A DNA stretch of 64,000 nucleotides, from NCBI RefSeq assembly GCF_030285625.1, contig NZ_CP127294.1, positions 2,428,001-2,492,000 of the forward strand. Direction: 5' to 3'. This DNA is from Amycolatopsis sp. 2-15. GTDB taxonomy: Bacteria > Actinomycetota > Actinomycetes > Mycobacteriales > Pseudonocardiaceae. The translations under genes and the position numbers were made by a program. The notes below the pieces were generated by a model. That model ran no database searches and had not been told where the DNA came from. It was given only the letters and a program-made list of their open reading frames with translations. Numbering within the stretch: the stretch's first letter is position 1; each line of letters starts with the position of its first letter. Positions 40,932 to 49,984 of the stretch are shown one piece after another.

Positions 40932-41327
40932 TTGCTGGTCCGTACTCTCGACGAAGTCACCGACACCGACGCCGACATCAAGACGCCCAACTGGCGCAGC
41001 AAGCGCATCATGCTGGCCAAGGACGGCCTGGGCTTCTCGGTGCACGAGACCACGCTGTATGCGGGCACGGTGAACGATTTCTGGTACGCCAACCACATCG
41101 AGGCGGTGTTCATCACCTCCGGCGAGGGCGAGGTGGAGAACAAGGCGACCGGTGAGGTCTTCCCGCTGGCGCCGGGCACCATCTACGTGCTCAACGATTC
41201 CGACAAGCACCAGGTCCGGCCCAAGACCGAGATCAAGTGCGTGTGCGTGTTCAACCCGCCGGTGACCGGCCGTGAGGTGCACGACGAGAACGGCGTGTAC
41301 CCGCTCGTCACCGAAGAATCCGCCTGA
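40932..41327 (+). CDS. ectC: L-ectoine synthase EctC
   Basis: 131 residues, cupin fold: MLVRTLDEVTDTDADIKTPNWRSKRIMLAKDGLGFSVHETTLYAGT, metal-site residues in FWYANHIEAVFITSGEGEVENKATGE and YVLNDSDKHQVRPKTEIKCVCVFNPPVTG. It closes N-gamma-acetyldiaminobutyrate to ectoine. The start is an unusual TTG at 40932, supported by AAGGAG 8 bases upstream and by the family N-terminus. Confidence 0.96.
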   Translation: MLVRTLDEVTDTDADIKTPNWRSKRIMLAKDGLGFSVHETTLYAGTVNDFWYANHIEAVFITSGEGEVENKATGEVFPLAPGTIYVLNDSDKHQVRPKTEIKCVCVFNPPVTGREVHDENGVYPLVTEESA

Positions 41328-41400
41328 GCCTTCACGGCTGCTGCCGCGCCACCACCACACCCCGACAGGAAAGAACGCGAGAACCAGGAGGCGAGCAACT

Positions 41401-42303
41401 GTGACGCTGATGGACACCCGGGTCGAGGACGGTTACCCGACCCGGATCACCGGTACGCCGGAGCAACTTCCGCGCGTGCACCCCACGGTGTGGGGTACCG
41501 AGGCAGACGGCCCCATCGACGCCGCGACCCTGGCCAACCACGAGGCCAAGGGCTACACCGTCGACGAAGGCCTGCTCTCGCCCGGTGAGGTCCAGACGTA
41601 CTGGCAGGAGCTCGTGCGGCTGTCCTCCGACCAGGAGCTGCGGGCCGACGAGCGGGTGATCACCGAGGCGAAGACCGGCGAGGTCCGGTCGATCTTCGAC
41701 GTCCACGTGATCTCGGATCTCATCGCGGAGCTCGTGCGCGACCCGCGGGTCCTCGACCGGGCCCGGCAGATGCTGGGATCCGACGTCTACGTCCACCAGA
41801 GCCGCGTGAACTACATGCCGGGCTTCAAGGGCACGGGGTTCTACTGGCACTCGGACTTCGAGACGTGGCACGCCGAGGACGGCATGCCGACGCCGCGGGC
41901 CGTGAGCTGCTCGATCGCGCTCACGGACAACTACCCGTACAACGGCGGGCTCATGGTCATGCCGGGCTCGCACCGCACGTTCGTGCAGTGCGCGGGCGAG
42001 ACGCCGGACGACAACTACAAGAGCTCGCTCAAGGACCAGCGCGTCGGTGTCCCGGCCGAGGACGACATCACGAAGCTGGCGGCCGAGTGCGGCATCGACC
42101 AGTTCACCGGCACGGCCGGCACGGCGCTGTGGTTCGACTCCAACGTGATGCACGGGTCGTCGAACAACATCACCCCGTACCCGCGCTCGAACATCTTCCT
42201 GGTGTTCAACAGCGTGGAGAACGCGCTGCAGGAACCGTTTGCGGCCGGCAGCCCGCGGCCGTCGTTCATCGCCGGCCGCGACAGCACCGCGGTGCGCCGG
42301 TGA
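41401..42303 (+). CDS. ectD: Ectoine hydroxylase EctD
   Basis: 300 residues, 2-oxoglutarate/Fe(II) dioxygenase. The iron site HxD is in FYWHSDFETWH, the distal His in DSNVMHGSSNNIT, and the PhyH family motif GGLMVMPGSHRTFVQCAGETP is intact. It hydroxylates ectoine to 5-hydroxyectoine, the stress protectant of many actinomycetes. The start is the GTG at 41401, with AGGAGG 9 bases before it; an ATG at 41410 is 18 bases away and less likely. Last gene of the operon, ended by the hairpin at 42516-42566. Confidence 0.96.
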   Translation: MTLMDTRVEDGYPTRITGTPEQLPRVHPTVWGTEADGPIDAATLANHEAKGYTVDEGLLSPGEVQTYWQELVRLSSDQELRADERVITEAKTGEVRSIFDVHVISDLIAELVRDPRVLDRARQMLGSDVYVHQSRVNYMPGFKGTGFYWHSDFETWHAEDGMPTPRAVSCSIALTDNYPYNGGLMVMPGSHRTFVQCAGETPDDNYKSSLKDQRVGVPAEDDITKLAAECGIDQFTGTAGTALWFDSNVMHGSSNNITPYPRSNIFLVFNSVENALQEPFAAGSPRPSFIAGRDSTAVRR

Positions 42304-42780
42304 CGAGGGTTACGTCCGCGCCGTGGCGGGTCGCCCGTAGCCGGGAATGCGCACCCTGTTACTTTGTCGCCACTCCGCACGGGCCTCGTGGGTCCGCCGC
42401 GGAGGAGCTGTCCGCGGCAGTCCGGGTTCCTAGCTCGGGGTGAGCCCACCCGTCCCGCCCGGGCAGCATTGAGGTCGGGTGGACCGCGCCCCCTGGCGGC
42501 CCAGCCGACGTCACCGAGTCCGGCCCCGCACCATCAGATCGGGACTGATGGTGCGGGGCCGGATTCGTTTTGTCCGGGGGAACGCCGGCTACGACATTCG
42601 GGCTACGACCGCTGCTCGGCCGGGAAAACCGTGCGCACAGCCGGTGAAACAGCGACTGACACGTGGGTGTCCGGCGTGTGGAGTTCACGAAAGAGTTGTG
42701 TCTGTCCGCTCATCACCACGGTAGGTTGTGCCTCCTGGCGGGGGAGACGCCGGAACCAACACGGGGAGGTGCGCGCGAGC
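42304..42780. other. Interval between ectD and the AfsR-type gene
   Basis: About 480 bp. It holds the ectABCD terminator at 42516-42566. Otherwise I see no gene: frames read through low-complexity sequence. The AfsR-type start at 42781 has CACGGGGAGG about 15 bases upstream. Confidence 0.6.
42516..42566 (+). terminator. Strong intrinsic terminator of ectABCD
   Basis: A 22-bp stem with one mismatch: GAGTCCGGCCCCGCACCATC(AG) at 42516-42537 against CTGATGGTGCGGGGCCGG(ATTC) at 42545-42566, with a 7-base loop, followed by GTTTTGT. It is the only hairpin of this strength with a T-run in the window. Confidence 0.8.
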
Positions 42781-45543
42781 ATGGCCGAAAACGCGGGCGC
42801 GCACGTGCAGCTGCTCGGCCCCGTCACGCTGCTCGACGGTGCACGTGCAGTTTCCATCGGCGGTCCCGGCGTGAAAGGACTGCTCGCACTGCTGGCGTTG
42901 AAGGTCGGCAAGGTCGTGCCGCTAGAGGAGATCATCGACGCGCTGTGGGGCCACGACCCGCCCGCCACCGCGCGGACGATCGTGCACGGCAACGTCTCGC
43001 ACCTGCGCCGCGTGTTGCGCGACCTGCGCGGTGACTCCGTCGCGGAGATCCTCACGAGCCCACCCGGCTACCAACTGGCGGTGGATCCGGCGCGCATCGA
43101 CGTGCACCACGCCCGGGCCCTGCTGGACCGCGCCGTGCTGGAGCCGCCGGAGCAGGCGTCGACGCTGCTGGGCTCGGCTTTGGCTCTGTGGCGGGGGCCC
43201 ACGCTGTCCGGCGTGCCGGATTCGGTGCGTGCGCCCGAGCTGGAGGACCTGCGTCTCGCGATCCACGGCGCGCGGGTGGACGCCGACCTGGAGCTGGGCC
43301 GGCACAACGAGCTGATCGTGGAGCTCAGCCCCCTGGTGCGCGCCGACCCGCTGGCCGAGCGCACGGCCGGGCAGCTCATGCGCGCGCTCTACCACGCCGG
43401 CCGCCGGGGCGACGCGCTGGAGCTCTACCGCACCGTCTCGCGCGCCACGCTGCGCACGCTCGGCGTCGAACCGGGCGGCGACCTGCGGTGGCTGCACGAA
43501 CGCGTGCTCAACGACGATCTGGACGTCGCCGTCCCCGAGGTCACGGCGCCGGTGAAAGCGCCTTCACAACTGCCCGCCGCGGTGCCTTCGCTCGCCGGCC
43601 GCGACGCCGAGCTGGCGTGGCTGGACGGCCTCGCGGAGACCGGCGAGAGCACCGTCGCCGTGGTGTCCGGGACGGCCGGCGTCGGCAAGAGCGCGCTGGT
43701 CGTGTGGTGGGCCCACCACACGACCGCACGGTTCCCGGACGGCGTGCTGTTCGCGTCGCTGCACGGTTTCGACCCACGGCACGCGCCGCTGGAGCCCGCG
43801 GAGCTGCTCACGCAGTTCCTGCTCGGCCTTGGCGTCGCGACGGGTGACGTGCCGGAGCAGCTGCACGAACGCGTCGCGCTGTACCGCTCGCTCATCGCGG
43901 GCCGCCGCATGCTGGTGCTGCTCGACGACGCGCGTTCCGCCGAGCAGGTGCGGCCGTTGCTGCCGCCCGGTTCGCGGTCGATGACCGTGGTGACGAGCCG
44001 GTCGAAGCTCGAAGGCCTGGCGGTGTCCAATGCGGCGCGGCTGCGTGTTCTGGGCACGTTGGCACCGGACGACGCGGTGCGCCTGATCGAAGAGCTGGCC
44101 GGTCCCGCGGACTTCGAGCTGAACCACGCCTTGGCGCGCTTGTGCGGCTACCTGCCGCTGGCCCTGCGCATCGCCGGCGCGCGCCTGTCCGCCAGTCCAC
44201 AATGGACCACCCAGGACCTCGTCGACGAGCTGGGCAACGAACGCACCCGCCTCGCCGCCCTGGAGGTCGACGGCGCGGACGACGGCGTGCGGGCCGCGTT
44301 CGACGTTTCCTTCCGCAGCCTCCCTTCGGACCTGGCGCGGCTCCTGCTGCGGCTCGGTGTCCTGCCGGTCCGCCGCGTCGGCCCTCACCTGGCGGCCGCG
44401 GTGGCGGCCATGCCCGTCGACCGCGCGCGCCGCGCCCTGCGCACCCTGGCGGCGCACAACCTGCTGACCGAGACGGCCCGCGACGTCTTCGCCCCCCACG
44501 ACTTGGTGCGGCTCTACCTGCGGGAGCTCGCGGAGTCCGAACTGGACAGTCGGTCCACGGAAGCGGTCCTGGTCCGCGCCGTGCACTTCTACCAGGCCGC
44601 CTCCGATACGGCCCGCCGCCGCATGCTGCGCATCGTCGACCCGCTCGACCTGACCGACCTCCTGCCCGCCGACGCCCTCCCGGCGCTGCACACGTTCGAC
44701 GAGGCCCAGGACTGGTTCGAAGCGGAGTGGCCCAACCTCCTGGTGGTCCTGGACGCCGCGTATTCCGCCGCGTTGTACGGCGACGTCTGGCGCCTCGCCC
44801 GGGTTTCGCACACCTACCGCGTGGTCTGGCCCTTGCTCGACGAGTGGACTCGTTTGATCGACCTGGGCCTGGCCGCCGCCGAGGCTTCCGGCGAGGTCCT
44901 CGGCCAGTGCTGGATGCTCATCTCGCGCTGCGCCATCGCCCTGACCTTCGAGCTGCCCCAGGTCCGCCCCGCCGACGCCGAACGCGCCCTGGACCTCGCG
45001 GTCCAGCTCGGGGACAAACGCGCCATCACGGTCGCCAACATCCACCTCGGCAGCATGCTGTCGCTGTTGTCCCGCCACGACGAAGCCATCTCCCGCCTGC
45101 TGGAGGCCGTCGCCGAAACCGAACGCACCGGCGACCTCGAGCTGCGCGGGCAGGCGCTGAACAACTGCGCCGAGACCGAGAAGCGCGCCGGCCGGTTCGA
45201 GGAGGCGGTGGCCCACGAGCTGGCTTCGCTGGCGATCGACCGGGAGCTGGGGAACGACAGCTACGCGGTCGTTTCGCTGAACAACCTGGCCGACCTGTCG
45301 CAACGGCTGGGCGACTCGGCGACGGCTTCGCGTTATGCGTGGGAGGGGATCGATCTCGCGCAGGCCCGGGGGTTCGACCTGCACGAGGCGATCCTTCGGG
45401 TGACCTTGGCGCGGATCTTGCGCTCGTCGCCCTCGACGGTTGGGTCGGCTGCGGAGCAGTACGCCCTGGCGGCGGTGCTGTACGGGCGGGTGAATCCGGC
45501 CCAGGTTCCGGAGGTGCAGGCTGAGGCGGCTGAGCTGGGGTGA
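42781..45543 (+). CDS. AfsR/SARP-type transcriptional regulator
   Basis: 920 residues in three parts. Residues ~8-95: OmpR-like winged helix (VQLLGPVTLLDGARAVSIGGPGVKGLLALLALKVGKVVPLEEIIDALWG). 96-250: bacterial transcriptional activator domain (VHHARALLDRAVLEPPEQA). 270-560: NB-ARC ATPase with P-loop VSGTAGVGKSALVVWW and Walker B-like RRMLVLLDDARSAEQV. The C-terminus is tetratricopeptide repeats such as AEETEKRAGRFEEAVAHELASLAIDRELG. Such proteins activate secondary-metabolite or developmental genes. The nearest candidate targets are the ectoine operon upstream or the terpene cluster far left; neither link is shown by the sequence. Confidence 0.92.
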   Translation: MAENAGAHVQLLGPVTLLDGARAVSIGGPGVKGLLALLALKVGKVVPLEEIIDALWGHDPPATARTIVHGNVSHLRRVLRDLRGDSVAEILTSPPGYQLAVDPARIDVHHARALLDRAVLEPPEQASTLLGSALALWRGPTLSGVPDSVRAPELEDLRLAIHGARVDADLELGRHNELIVELSPLVRADPLAERTAGQLMRALYHAGRRGDALELYRTVSRATLRTLGVEPGGDLRWLHERVLNDDLDVAVPEVTAPVKAPSQLPAAVPSLAGRDAELAWLDGLAETGESTVAVVSGTAGVGKSALVVWWAHHTTARFPDGVLFASLHGFDPRHAPLEPAELLTQFLLGLGVATGDVPEQLHERVALYRSLIAGRRMLVLLDDARSAEQVRPLLPPGSRSMTVVTSRSKLEGLAVSNAARLRVLGTLAPDDAVRLIEELAGPADFELNHALARLCGYLPLALRIAGARLSASPQWTTQDLVDELGNERTRLAALEVDGADDGVRAAFDVSFRSLPSDLARLLLRLGVLPVRRVGPHLAAAVAAMPVDRARRALRTLAAHNLLTETARDVFAPHDLVRLYLRELAESELDSRSTEAVLVRAVHFYQAASDTARRRMLRIVDPLDLTDLLPADALPALHTFDEAQDWFEAEWPNLLVVLDAAYSAALYGDVWRLARVSHTYRVVWPLLDEWTRLIDLGLAAAEASGEVLGQCWMLISRCAIALTFELPQVRPADAERALDLAVQLGDKRAITVANIHLGSMLSLLSRHDEAISRLLEAVAETERTGDLELRGQALNNCAETEKRAGRFEEAVAHELASLAIDRELGNDSYAVVSLNNLADLSQRLGDSATASRYAWEGIDLAQARGFDLHEAILRVTLARILRSSPSTVGSAAEQYALAAVLYGRVNPAQVPEVQAEAAELG

Positions 45544-46066
45544 GCCTGGGTGGACCGGTTCGACCTGTTCGCTGGGCGCCGGCCCGATGGTTCGCTGGGC
45601 GCTGCTTCTGAGAGCTCGGCCTGTCCGCCCGGGCAGCAGGGCGTGGAGATCGGTTGAAGATCGGTCCGCGGGGGTGCACAAGAGGTTTCTTGCACAGTGT
45701 TCACCCGGGTTTGCGCAGGTCGGGGATACCCTGGCTGGGCATACTTAGTGGTTTCTTAGCCTCCCGGGGTGTGGGCCGCGTAGGGTCGTAGATGGTGTCG
45801 GCGGAGCCCTAGGGGAGGGGCAGGCTGTGAAGCCGGCGCCGCGGGTCCGCAGTCGTGTACGGCGGGTCCGGAAGAGCCGCCAGGAGCGGCTCGGTGGCGG
45901 TTGGCCGGCCGACTTGGGGGTAGGCCGGCCGGCCGCCAGGCCCCGAGGCGACAGGAGCGCCTGAGGGCGTCATTCGAGTGGTCTGGCACCCCGTGGGCCC
46001 AGCGATCGAAGTTCTTCTGTTCAGGGCGTGCGCAGGGCTGTGCAAAGCCAGCCGCTGTCCTCGACC
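45544..46066. other. Gene-poor interval after the AfsR-type gene
   Basis: About 520 bp with no supportable gene. An arginine-rich 45-codon frame (45827-45964, GTG start) exists but looks like GC-rich noise. A TTGCACA..GATACC-like sequence near 45690-45735 could be a promoter for an unseen transcript. No T-rich terminator is visible. Confidence 0.45.
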
Positions 46067-47029
46067 TCACCCCACATTCGCCGTGCAAAGCGCAATCGTC
46101 GAACCACTGCTGTCTGCCACCGTTTTCCCGTCCACCAGGATCGTGCACGAGATCTGGTTCGCGACGCTCGCGTTGGCGGTGTCCGCGGTCAGGGTGAGGA
46201 TCGGGGTGCCGCCGCTGAAGGAGGCGTGGCCGTGCCACTGGTCGGTGCTCGCGGGGGCCGACTCGGTGCGCTGGTCGTTGAGGGTGCCGTAGCGGACGGT
46301 GGCGCCGCCGGCCGAGGTCACCTCGAAGTCGACGTTGTGTTCGTCGCCCGGAGTTGGCGGGATGTGGAGGTCGCCGGCGCCGCTGGTGCCGAAGACCGAC
46401 GGGAACAGCACCACCGTGGCCGACAGCAGCGCCGCGATCACCGCGACGATCACCGCCGTCACCGCGATGCCCCGGCCGCCCGCTTTGCCGCGCGTGGCCT
46501 GGACCGTGCCGACGATCCCCAGCACCAGCCCGACGCCCGCGAGCGGCCACGCGACGAAGCCGTAGCCGGGCACGAACGCTGCCGCGATCGCCGCCAGCCC
46601 GAGTACCAGGCCGACGATGCCGAGGACGTTCGGCTTCGGCTTGGGCGGAGTGCGGTTCGGCGGCGTGGGCAGGACGCCGCCGGGAGCGGCCGCGATCCGG
46701 GGGTCGGGCGGGATCACGCGCCAGGAGCCCGAGTCCGAGGAGCCGCCGCGGTAGGCGGAGGCGGCGGGTTCGGCTCGCCACGCGCCGGAATCCGAAGGTC
46801 CACGACGGCGCGCACCACCGCCGGAAGCTCCGTGAGCGCCGGATCCGCCACCGCGAGAAGCCGCGGCACCGAAATCCGTATCCCGCCGTGAAGAATCCGC
46901 GGAATCACGACCCGAAGAGGCACCACGTGAACCGCCGTCGGAACCGGTGCCAGGCGGCGCGGAGGCACGTCCGGAAGGGCGGCCGTGGCGCGCGGGGGCG
47001 GGCTGGTGCCGCGGGTCGGGGGAGGTCAT
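46067..47029 (-). CDS. DUF4190-like membrane protein with MmpS-like C-terminal domain
   Basis: 320 residues. A disordered, Ser/Gly/Pro/Arg-rich N-terminus of ~130 residues precedes two membrane spans (VLGIVGLVLGLAAIAAAFV and GFVAWPLAGVGLVLGIVGTVQ) and a third (GIAVTAVIVAVIAALLSATVVLF). The extracytoplasmic C-terminus resembles MmpS: VDFEVTSAGGATVRYGTLNDQ, then ASVANQISCTILVDGKTVADSSGSTIALCTANVG with two cysteines. MmpS proteins accompany MmpL exporters in mycobacteria; no mmpL gene is adjacent. Function unknown. Confidence 0.8.
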   Translation of the reverse strand: MTSPDPRHQPAPARHGRPSGRASAPPGTGSDGGSRGASSGRDSADSSRRDTDFGAAASRGGGSGAHGASGGGARRRGPSDSGAWRAEPAASAYRGGSSDSGSWRVIPPDPRIAAAPGGVLPTPPNRTPPKPKPNVLGIVGLVLGLAAIAAAFVPGYGFVAWPLAGVGLVLGIVGTVQATRGKAGGRGIAVTAVIVAVIAALLSATVVLFPSVFGTSGAGDLHIPPTPGDEHNVDFEVTSAGGATVRYGTLNDQRTESAPASTDQWHGHASFSGGTPILTLTADTANASVANQISCTILVDGKTVADSSGSTIALCTANVG

Positions 47030-47246
47030 GCGTGGGGCCTTCCGGGTCGAAGTGCGACGACGTTAACCCATGCCGACCAGTGGAAGGCGAAATCGTTACA
47101 TAGCAGAAAACGTCATCTATTCACCGCGCCGGACGCGCACTGGTCATTTACCGTCCCGCACCCCAGTGAGTGACCAGGGAAACCACAATTGAGCATGCGC
47201 CGCGTATGCACATTATCGGCGCCGCGAATGAACGAACCGCGCGAAA

Positions 47247-48131
47247 TCAGTGGTCGAACAAGCTCACTTCGGGCGTGATCTCGAGCAGTTCGTGCACCGG
47301 GCGGCCGCGACGGCCGTCGATGGTCGTCGTCCGGACCACACGCAGGCGGGCGGTCACCGGACGGTCGAGGTTCTCCTTGATCTGATCGAGCAGGTCCTCG
47401 GCGACGGCGCCCTGGATCGTGCCGCCGGATTCGCGCTCCAGGTAGAAGATCCGCCGCCGCGTGCGCACACCGTCGAGGCGGCCGGACACGGTCTCGTAGC
47501 CCACGGCCTCGCGCGACTCGCGCAGGCTGTCCCTCAGGATCCGCGCCTGCTCGGTCGTCACGCTGCGCGTCACGTGCTCGCCCGCGGTGGGGGTGAGCGC
47601 CATGCCGATGCCGGCGTGCTTGCTCACCGCGTTGACGATGTCGCTCACCGCGTTGCGCACGGTGTCGCGCTGCAGCAGGACCGCGTCGAGCGCGCCGTCG
47701 TCGGAACCGTTGGCGGGCAAGAAGTCGCAGAGCTCCTTGACCGCGCGCTCCGACAGGGTCTCGATGCCGTCGTGGATCAGCGCGTCGTCGAGCGCCGGCT
47801 CGGGGAAGCCGAAGAAGATCGCGTTGCCCGCCTGGCCCTTCTGGATCAGCGGCGCCTTGTCGCGGTCGGCCTGCTGGACGAAGGTGACCTCGTTGGACGG
47901 GTTGCGGATGATGTGCCCGATCTTCGCCGTCGCGTCCTGAAGCGCGCGGCTGATGTCGGAGAACGTGTACGCGTCGATGTGCGTCTCGCCGATCACCGAC
48001 ACGTGCAGCAGCGGCGAGCGCGACGTGCGCTCGAACTTCGCGTTGGCCGCCATCGCCGACGCGCGCGCGAGGTCGTCGAGCCACGTGCCGCCGGGGATCT
48101 CGTCGGCGATGCGCCGGAACTCGTTCCTCAC
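47247..48131 (-). CDS. Unknown protein coupled to nucleotidyltransferase-like gene
   Basis: 294 residues from a GTG overlapping the previous stop (GTGA). No domain is recognised. Near the N-terminus: VRNEFRRIADEIPGGTWLDDLARASAMAANAKFERTSRSPLLHVSVIGETHIDAYTFSDISRALQDATAKIGHIIRNPSN; then LIQKGQAGNAIFFGFPEPALDDALIHDGIETLSERAVKELCDFLPAN; a C-terminal beta-rich part ends RPVHELLEITPEVSLFDH. It is acidic and helical overall, with no membrane segment or signal. The tight 4-base coupling means it acts with the upstream gene. It may be a partner or antitoxin of that protein, or the effector. Confidence 0.7.
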   Translation of the reverse strand: MRNEFRRIADEIPGGTWLDDLARASAMAANAKFERTSRSPLLHVSVIGETHIDAYTFSDISRALQDATAKIGHIIRNPSNEVTFVQQADRDKAPLIQKGQAGNAIFFGFPEPALDDALIHDGIETLSERAVKELCDFLPANGSDDGALDAVLLQRDTVRNAVSDIVNAVSKHAGIGMALTPTAGEHVTRSVTTEQARILRDSLRESREAVGYETVSGRLDGVRTRRRIFYLERESGGTIQGAVAEDLLDQIKENLDRPVTARLRVVRTTTIDGRRGRPVHELLEITPEVSLFDH

Positions 48132-48604
48132 CAGACCATCTCCGGGAACCCCTTGCCACCTTCGGCCCACACGGTCTCCCACACGTCCTCGTCGCCGGGA
48201 CGGCACAGGAACCCGTCGAGCATCCCGCCCACCGGCTGTACCTGCTCGAGGTACATCGCGGGCTGCCCGATGATGACTCCGCGCAGCGTGAGCAGGCCGT
48301 ACAGCGCCGTTCGGCCCTCGTCGTCGAGCCGCTTGAGCGCGCCCCACTCGTCGGGCAACAGCACCACGTCGAGGCCGCGCGGCGGGTGGCCCGTGCGCAT
48401 GACGAACGCGCCGCCGATCCAGGCGCGGCCCGAAGAGATCACCTGGCGGGCGACACCGAGGTAGCTGTTGAGCGCGCTGAAGAGGATCTCGCGATCGTTC
48501 TGGTGCGGGGCGTCGAACACGAGCCGCTCGTAGACGTCGGCGAGATCGGCCTGGTGACGGCCCGGGGGCAGCAGGTTCTGCGGCGTCCAGTGCGGGAGCG
48601 GCAT
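48128..48604 (-). CDS. Nucleotidyltransferase-like (DUF6932-like) protein
   Basis: 158 residues from the ATG at 48604. The opening MPLPHWTPQNLLPPGRHQADLADVYERLV and the segment YLGVARQVISSGRAWIGGAFVMRTGHPPRGLDVVLLPDEW resemble MNT-fold nucleotidyltransferases of the DUF6932 group (typically a G-S-F pattern followed by P-x-D-x-D). Here the second catalytic Asp seems lost (GLDVVLL keeps one), so activity may be altered. It is the upstream member of a two-gene unit. Family assignment is by motif memory and should be treated as tentative. Confidence 0.6.
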   Translation of the reverse strand: MPLPHWTPQNLLPPGRHQADLADVYERLVFDAPHQNDREILFSALNSYLGVARQVISSGRAWIGGAFVMRTGHPPRGLDVVLLPDEWGALKRLDDEGRTALYGLLTLRGVIIGQPAMYLEQVQPVGGMLDGFLCRPGDEDVWETVWAEGGKGFPEMVW

Positions 48605-48697
48605 CGGACCTCCTGACCTCGCGAACCTCGACGAGAGGCTCACGGCTCCCGCGCACACCATTGCTCACAGTGCGTAGCCGAACTTACCAGGTGGGTG

Positions 48698-49156
48698 TCA
48701 GCCACCTCGCCCAGGTCGGCGCGGCGCGGACTTGTGGGGCTCGTCGTCGCGCGGCCACCCGTCCACGGGCTCCTCGGCGGTCGGCCAGTTCAGGTCACCC
48801 GAGAGGTGCGGTTCGGGGTCCGGCAGTCGCCCGATCCGGTGGCCGGAGGGCTCGTCCGGGGCGTACGGCTCGTCGGGGTCCACCTCGGGGTAGTCGTTGT
48901 AGACCCGTTCGGGTTGCTCGTCGTAGTCGTAGCTGGTCACCGGAATGTACTGCGTCCGCTCGGCGTCGCTCGGCTCCGCGACGTCAGCCAGCGAGCCCGA
49001 CGTCGAGCCCGACGTCGAGCCTGCGCCCGCCGCCGAAGCCGCGGGTTCACGAGAACGCTTCGGCCGCCCCGCTCGCATGATCAGCCACATCACCAGCGCC
49101 CCCAGCAGGAACGCGACGAGCAGCCACAGCCAGATCTGCCCGAAGAGCCAGAGCAT
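48698..49156 (-). CDS. Single-span membrane protein, ArfB-like
   Basis: 152 residues. One N-terminal membrane helix, WLFGQIWLWLLVAFLLGALVMWLIMRAGRP, then a disordered, acidic cytoplasmic tail (YIPVTSYDYDEQPERVYNDYPEVDPDEPYAPDEPSGH). It lies 6 bp after the OmpA-domain gene and has the topology expected for ArfB/ArfC-like partners of the mycobacterial OmpATb locus. No catalytic motif. A tentative partner role is inferred from order. Confidence 0.6.
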   Translation of the reverse strand: MLWLFGQIWLWLLVAFLLGALVMWLIMRAGRPKRSREPAASAAGAGSTSGSTSGSLADVAEPSDAERTQYIPVTSYDYDEQPERVYNDYPEVDPDEPYAPDEPSGHRIGRLPDPEPHLSGDLNWPTAEEPVDGWPRDDEPHKSAPRRPGRGG

Positions 49157-49162
49157 CCGCCA

Positions 49163-49900
49163 TCACCTCTCTTCGACCGTGATCTCGACCCGCCGGTCCC
49201 CGCCCTCACCCGGCGCCGCGGTACTGCTGCCGCGAACGAGCAGCCGGTTGGCCGGCACTCCGCCGGCGGTCAGCAACCGCATCACCGCCCGCGCCCGGCT
49301 CTGCGAAAGCCGGATCGCCGACGTCCGTCCGCCCGGACCCTCGGCGACGTGCCCGGTGATCCGGTAGCGCAGGTCGTCGGGCGCGTCCTTCAGCAGCTTC
49401 GCGACGGCGCGCGCCGACTGCGTGCCCTCCGGCGTGAGCTGCGCACTGTTCGGCTTGAACGTGATCGGCGCGTCGGCCAGCTGTGCGTCCAGCTCGTTCT
49501 GCACCCCGGCGCGGTCGGTCGGCGGCGCCGACGAAGTCGTGCTCGGTGGCGCGCTGCTGCTCGGCGGCGGACTCGTCTTCGACGGCGCCGTGGGTGTCAC
49601 GGAAGGCGGATTCGGCGCCGCCCCACCGGAAACCTCCGCGGACTCGACCCCGTCGACGCCCTGCACGATCCCCAGCGCACGCCCGGCCTGGTCCGCCGGG
49701 AAACCCGACAACGTCGCCTGCCGGCCCGAGAACGACACGTCGCCACCCCGAATGCCGGCCGCGGCGAGCGCGGAGCGTGATCGTCCGGCGAGGTCGCCTT
49801 CGATGCTGCCGGCCCCCACCCACGTGACCACCCCGGCGAGCACAGCCGTGACCAGCACCGCGACGGGGATCAGGCGGAGCCAACCGCGAGCACCGGACAT
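49163..49900 (-). CDS. OmpA-domain outer-membrane/envelope protein, ArfA (OmpATb)-like
   Basis: 245 residues. N-terminal anchor WLRLIPVAVLVTAVLAGVVTWVGAG, a BON-like domain (SRSALAAAGIRGGDVSFSGRQATLSGFPADQAGRALGIVQGVDGVESAEVSG), a Thr/Pro/Ser-rich linker with an S/P cluster, and a C-terminal OmpA peptidoglycan-binding domain (ITFKPNSAQLTPEGTQSARAVAKLLKDAP, then GHVAEGPGGRTSAIRLSQSRARAVMRLLTAGGVPANRLLVRG). This is the architecture of ArfA in Mycobacterium tuberculosis, a pH-responsive envelope protein. Followed by the single-span protein gene. Confidence 0.85.
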   Translation of the reverse strand: MSGARGWLRLIPVAVLVTAVLAGVVTWVGAGSIEGDLAGRSRSALAAAGIRGGDVSFSGRQATLSGFPADQAGRALGIVQGVDGVESAEVSGGAAPNPPSVTPTAPSKTSPPPSSSAPPSTTSSAPPTDRAGVQNELDAQLADAPITFKPNSAQLTPEGTQSARAVAKLLKDAPDDLRYRITGHVAEGPGGRTSAIRLSQSRARAVMRLLTAGGVPANRLLVRGSSTAAPGEGGDRRVEITVEER

Positions 49901-49984
49901 ATAGGGACCATAGGCCGGGCCCGGCCCGTTGGCGACCTGGTCGGGCGCGCCATTCGGGTGGCGCTGATCCGAACCGGGACCAGG

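Noticed and set aside
45827..45964. Arginine-rich 45-codon frame with a GGGAGGGG-like site
   Set aside because: No conservation cue; purine-rich sites arise often in such DNA and the peptide looks like GC noise.
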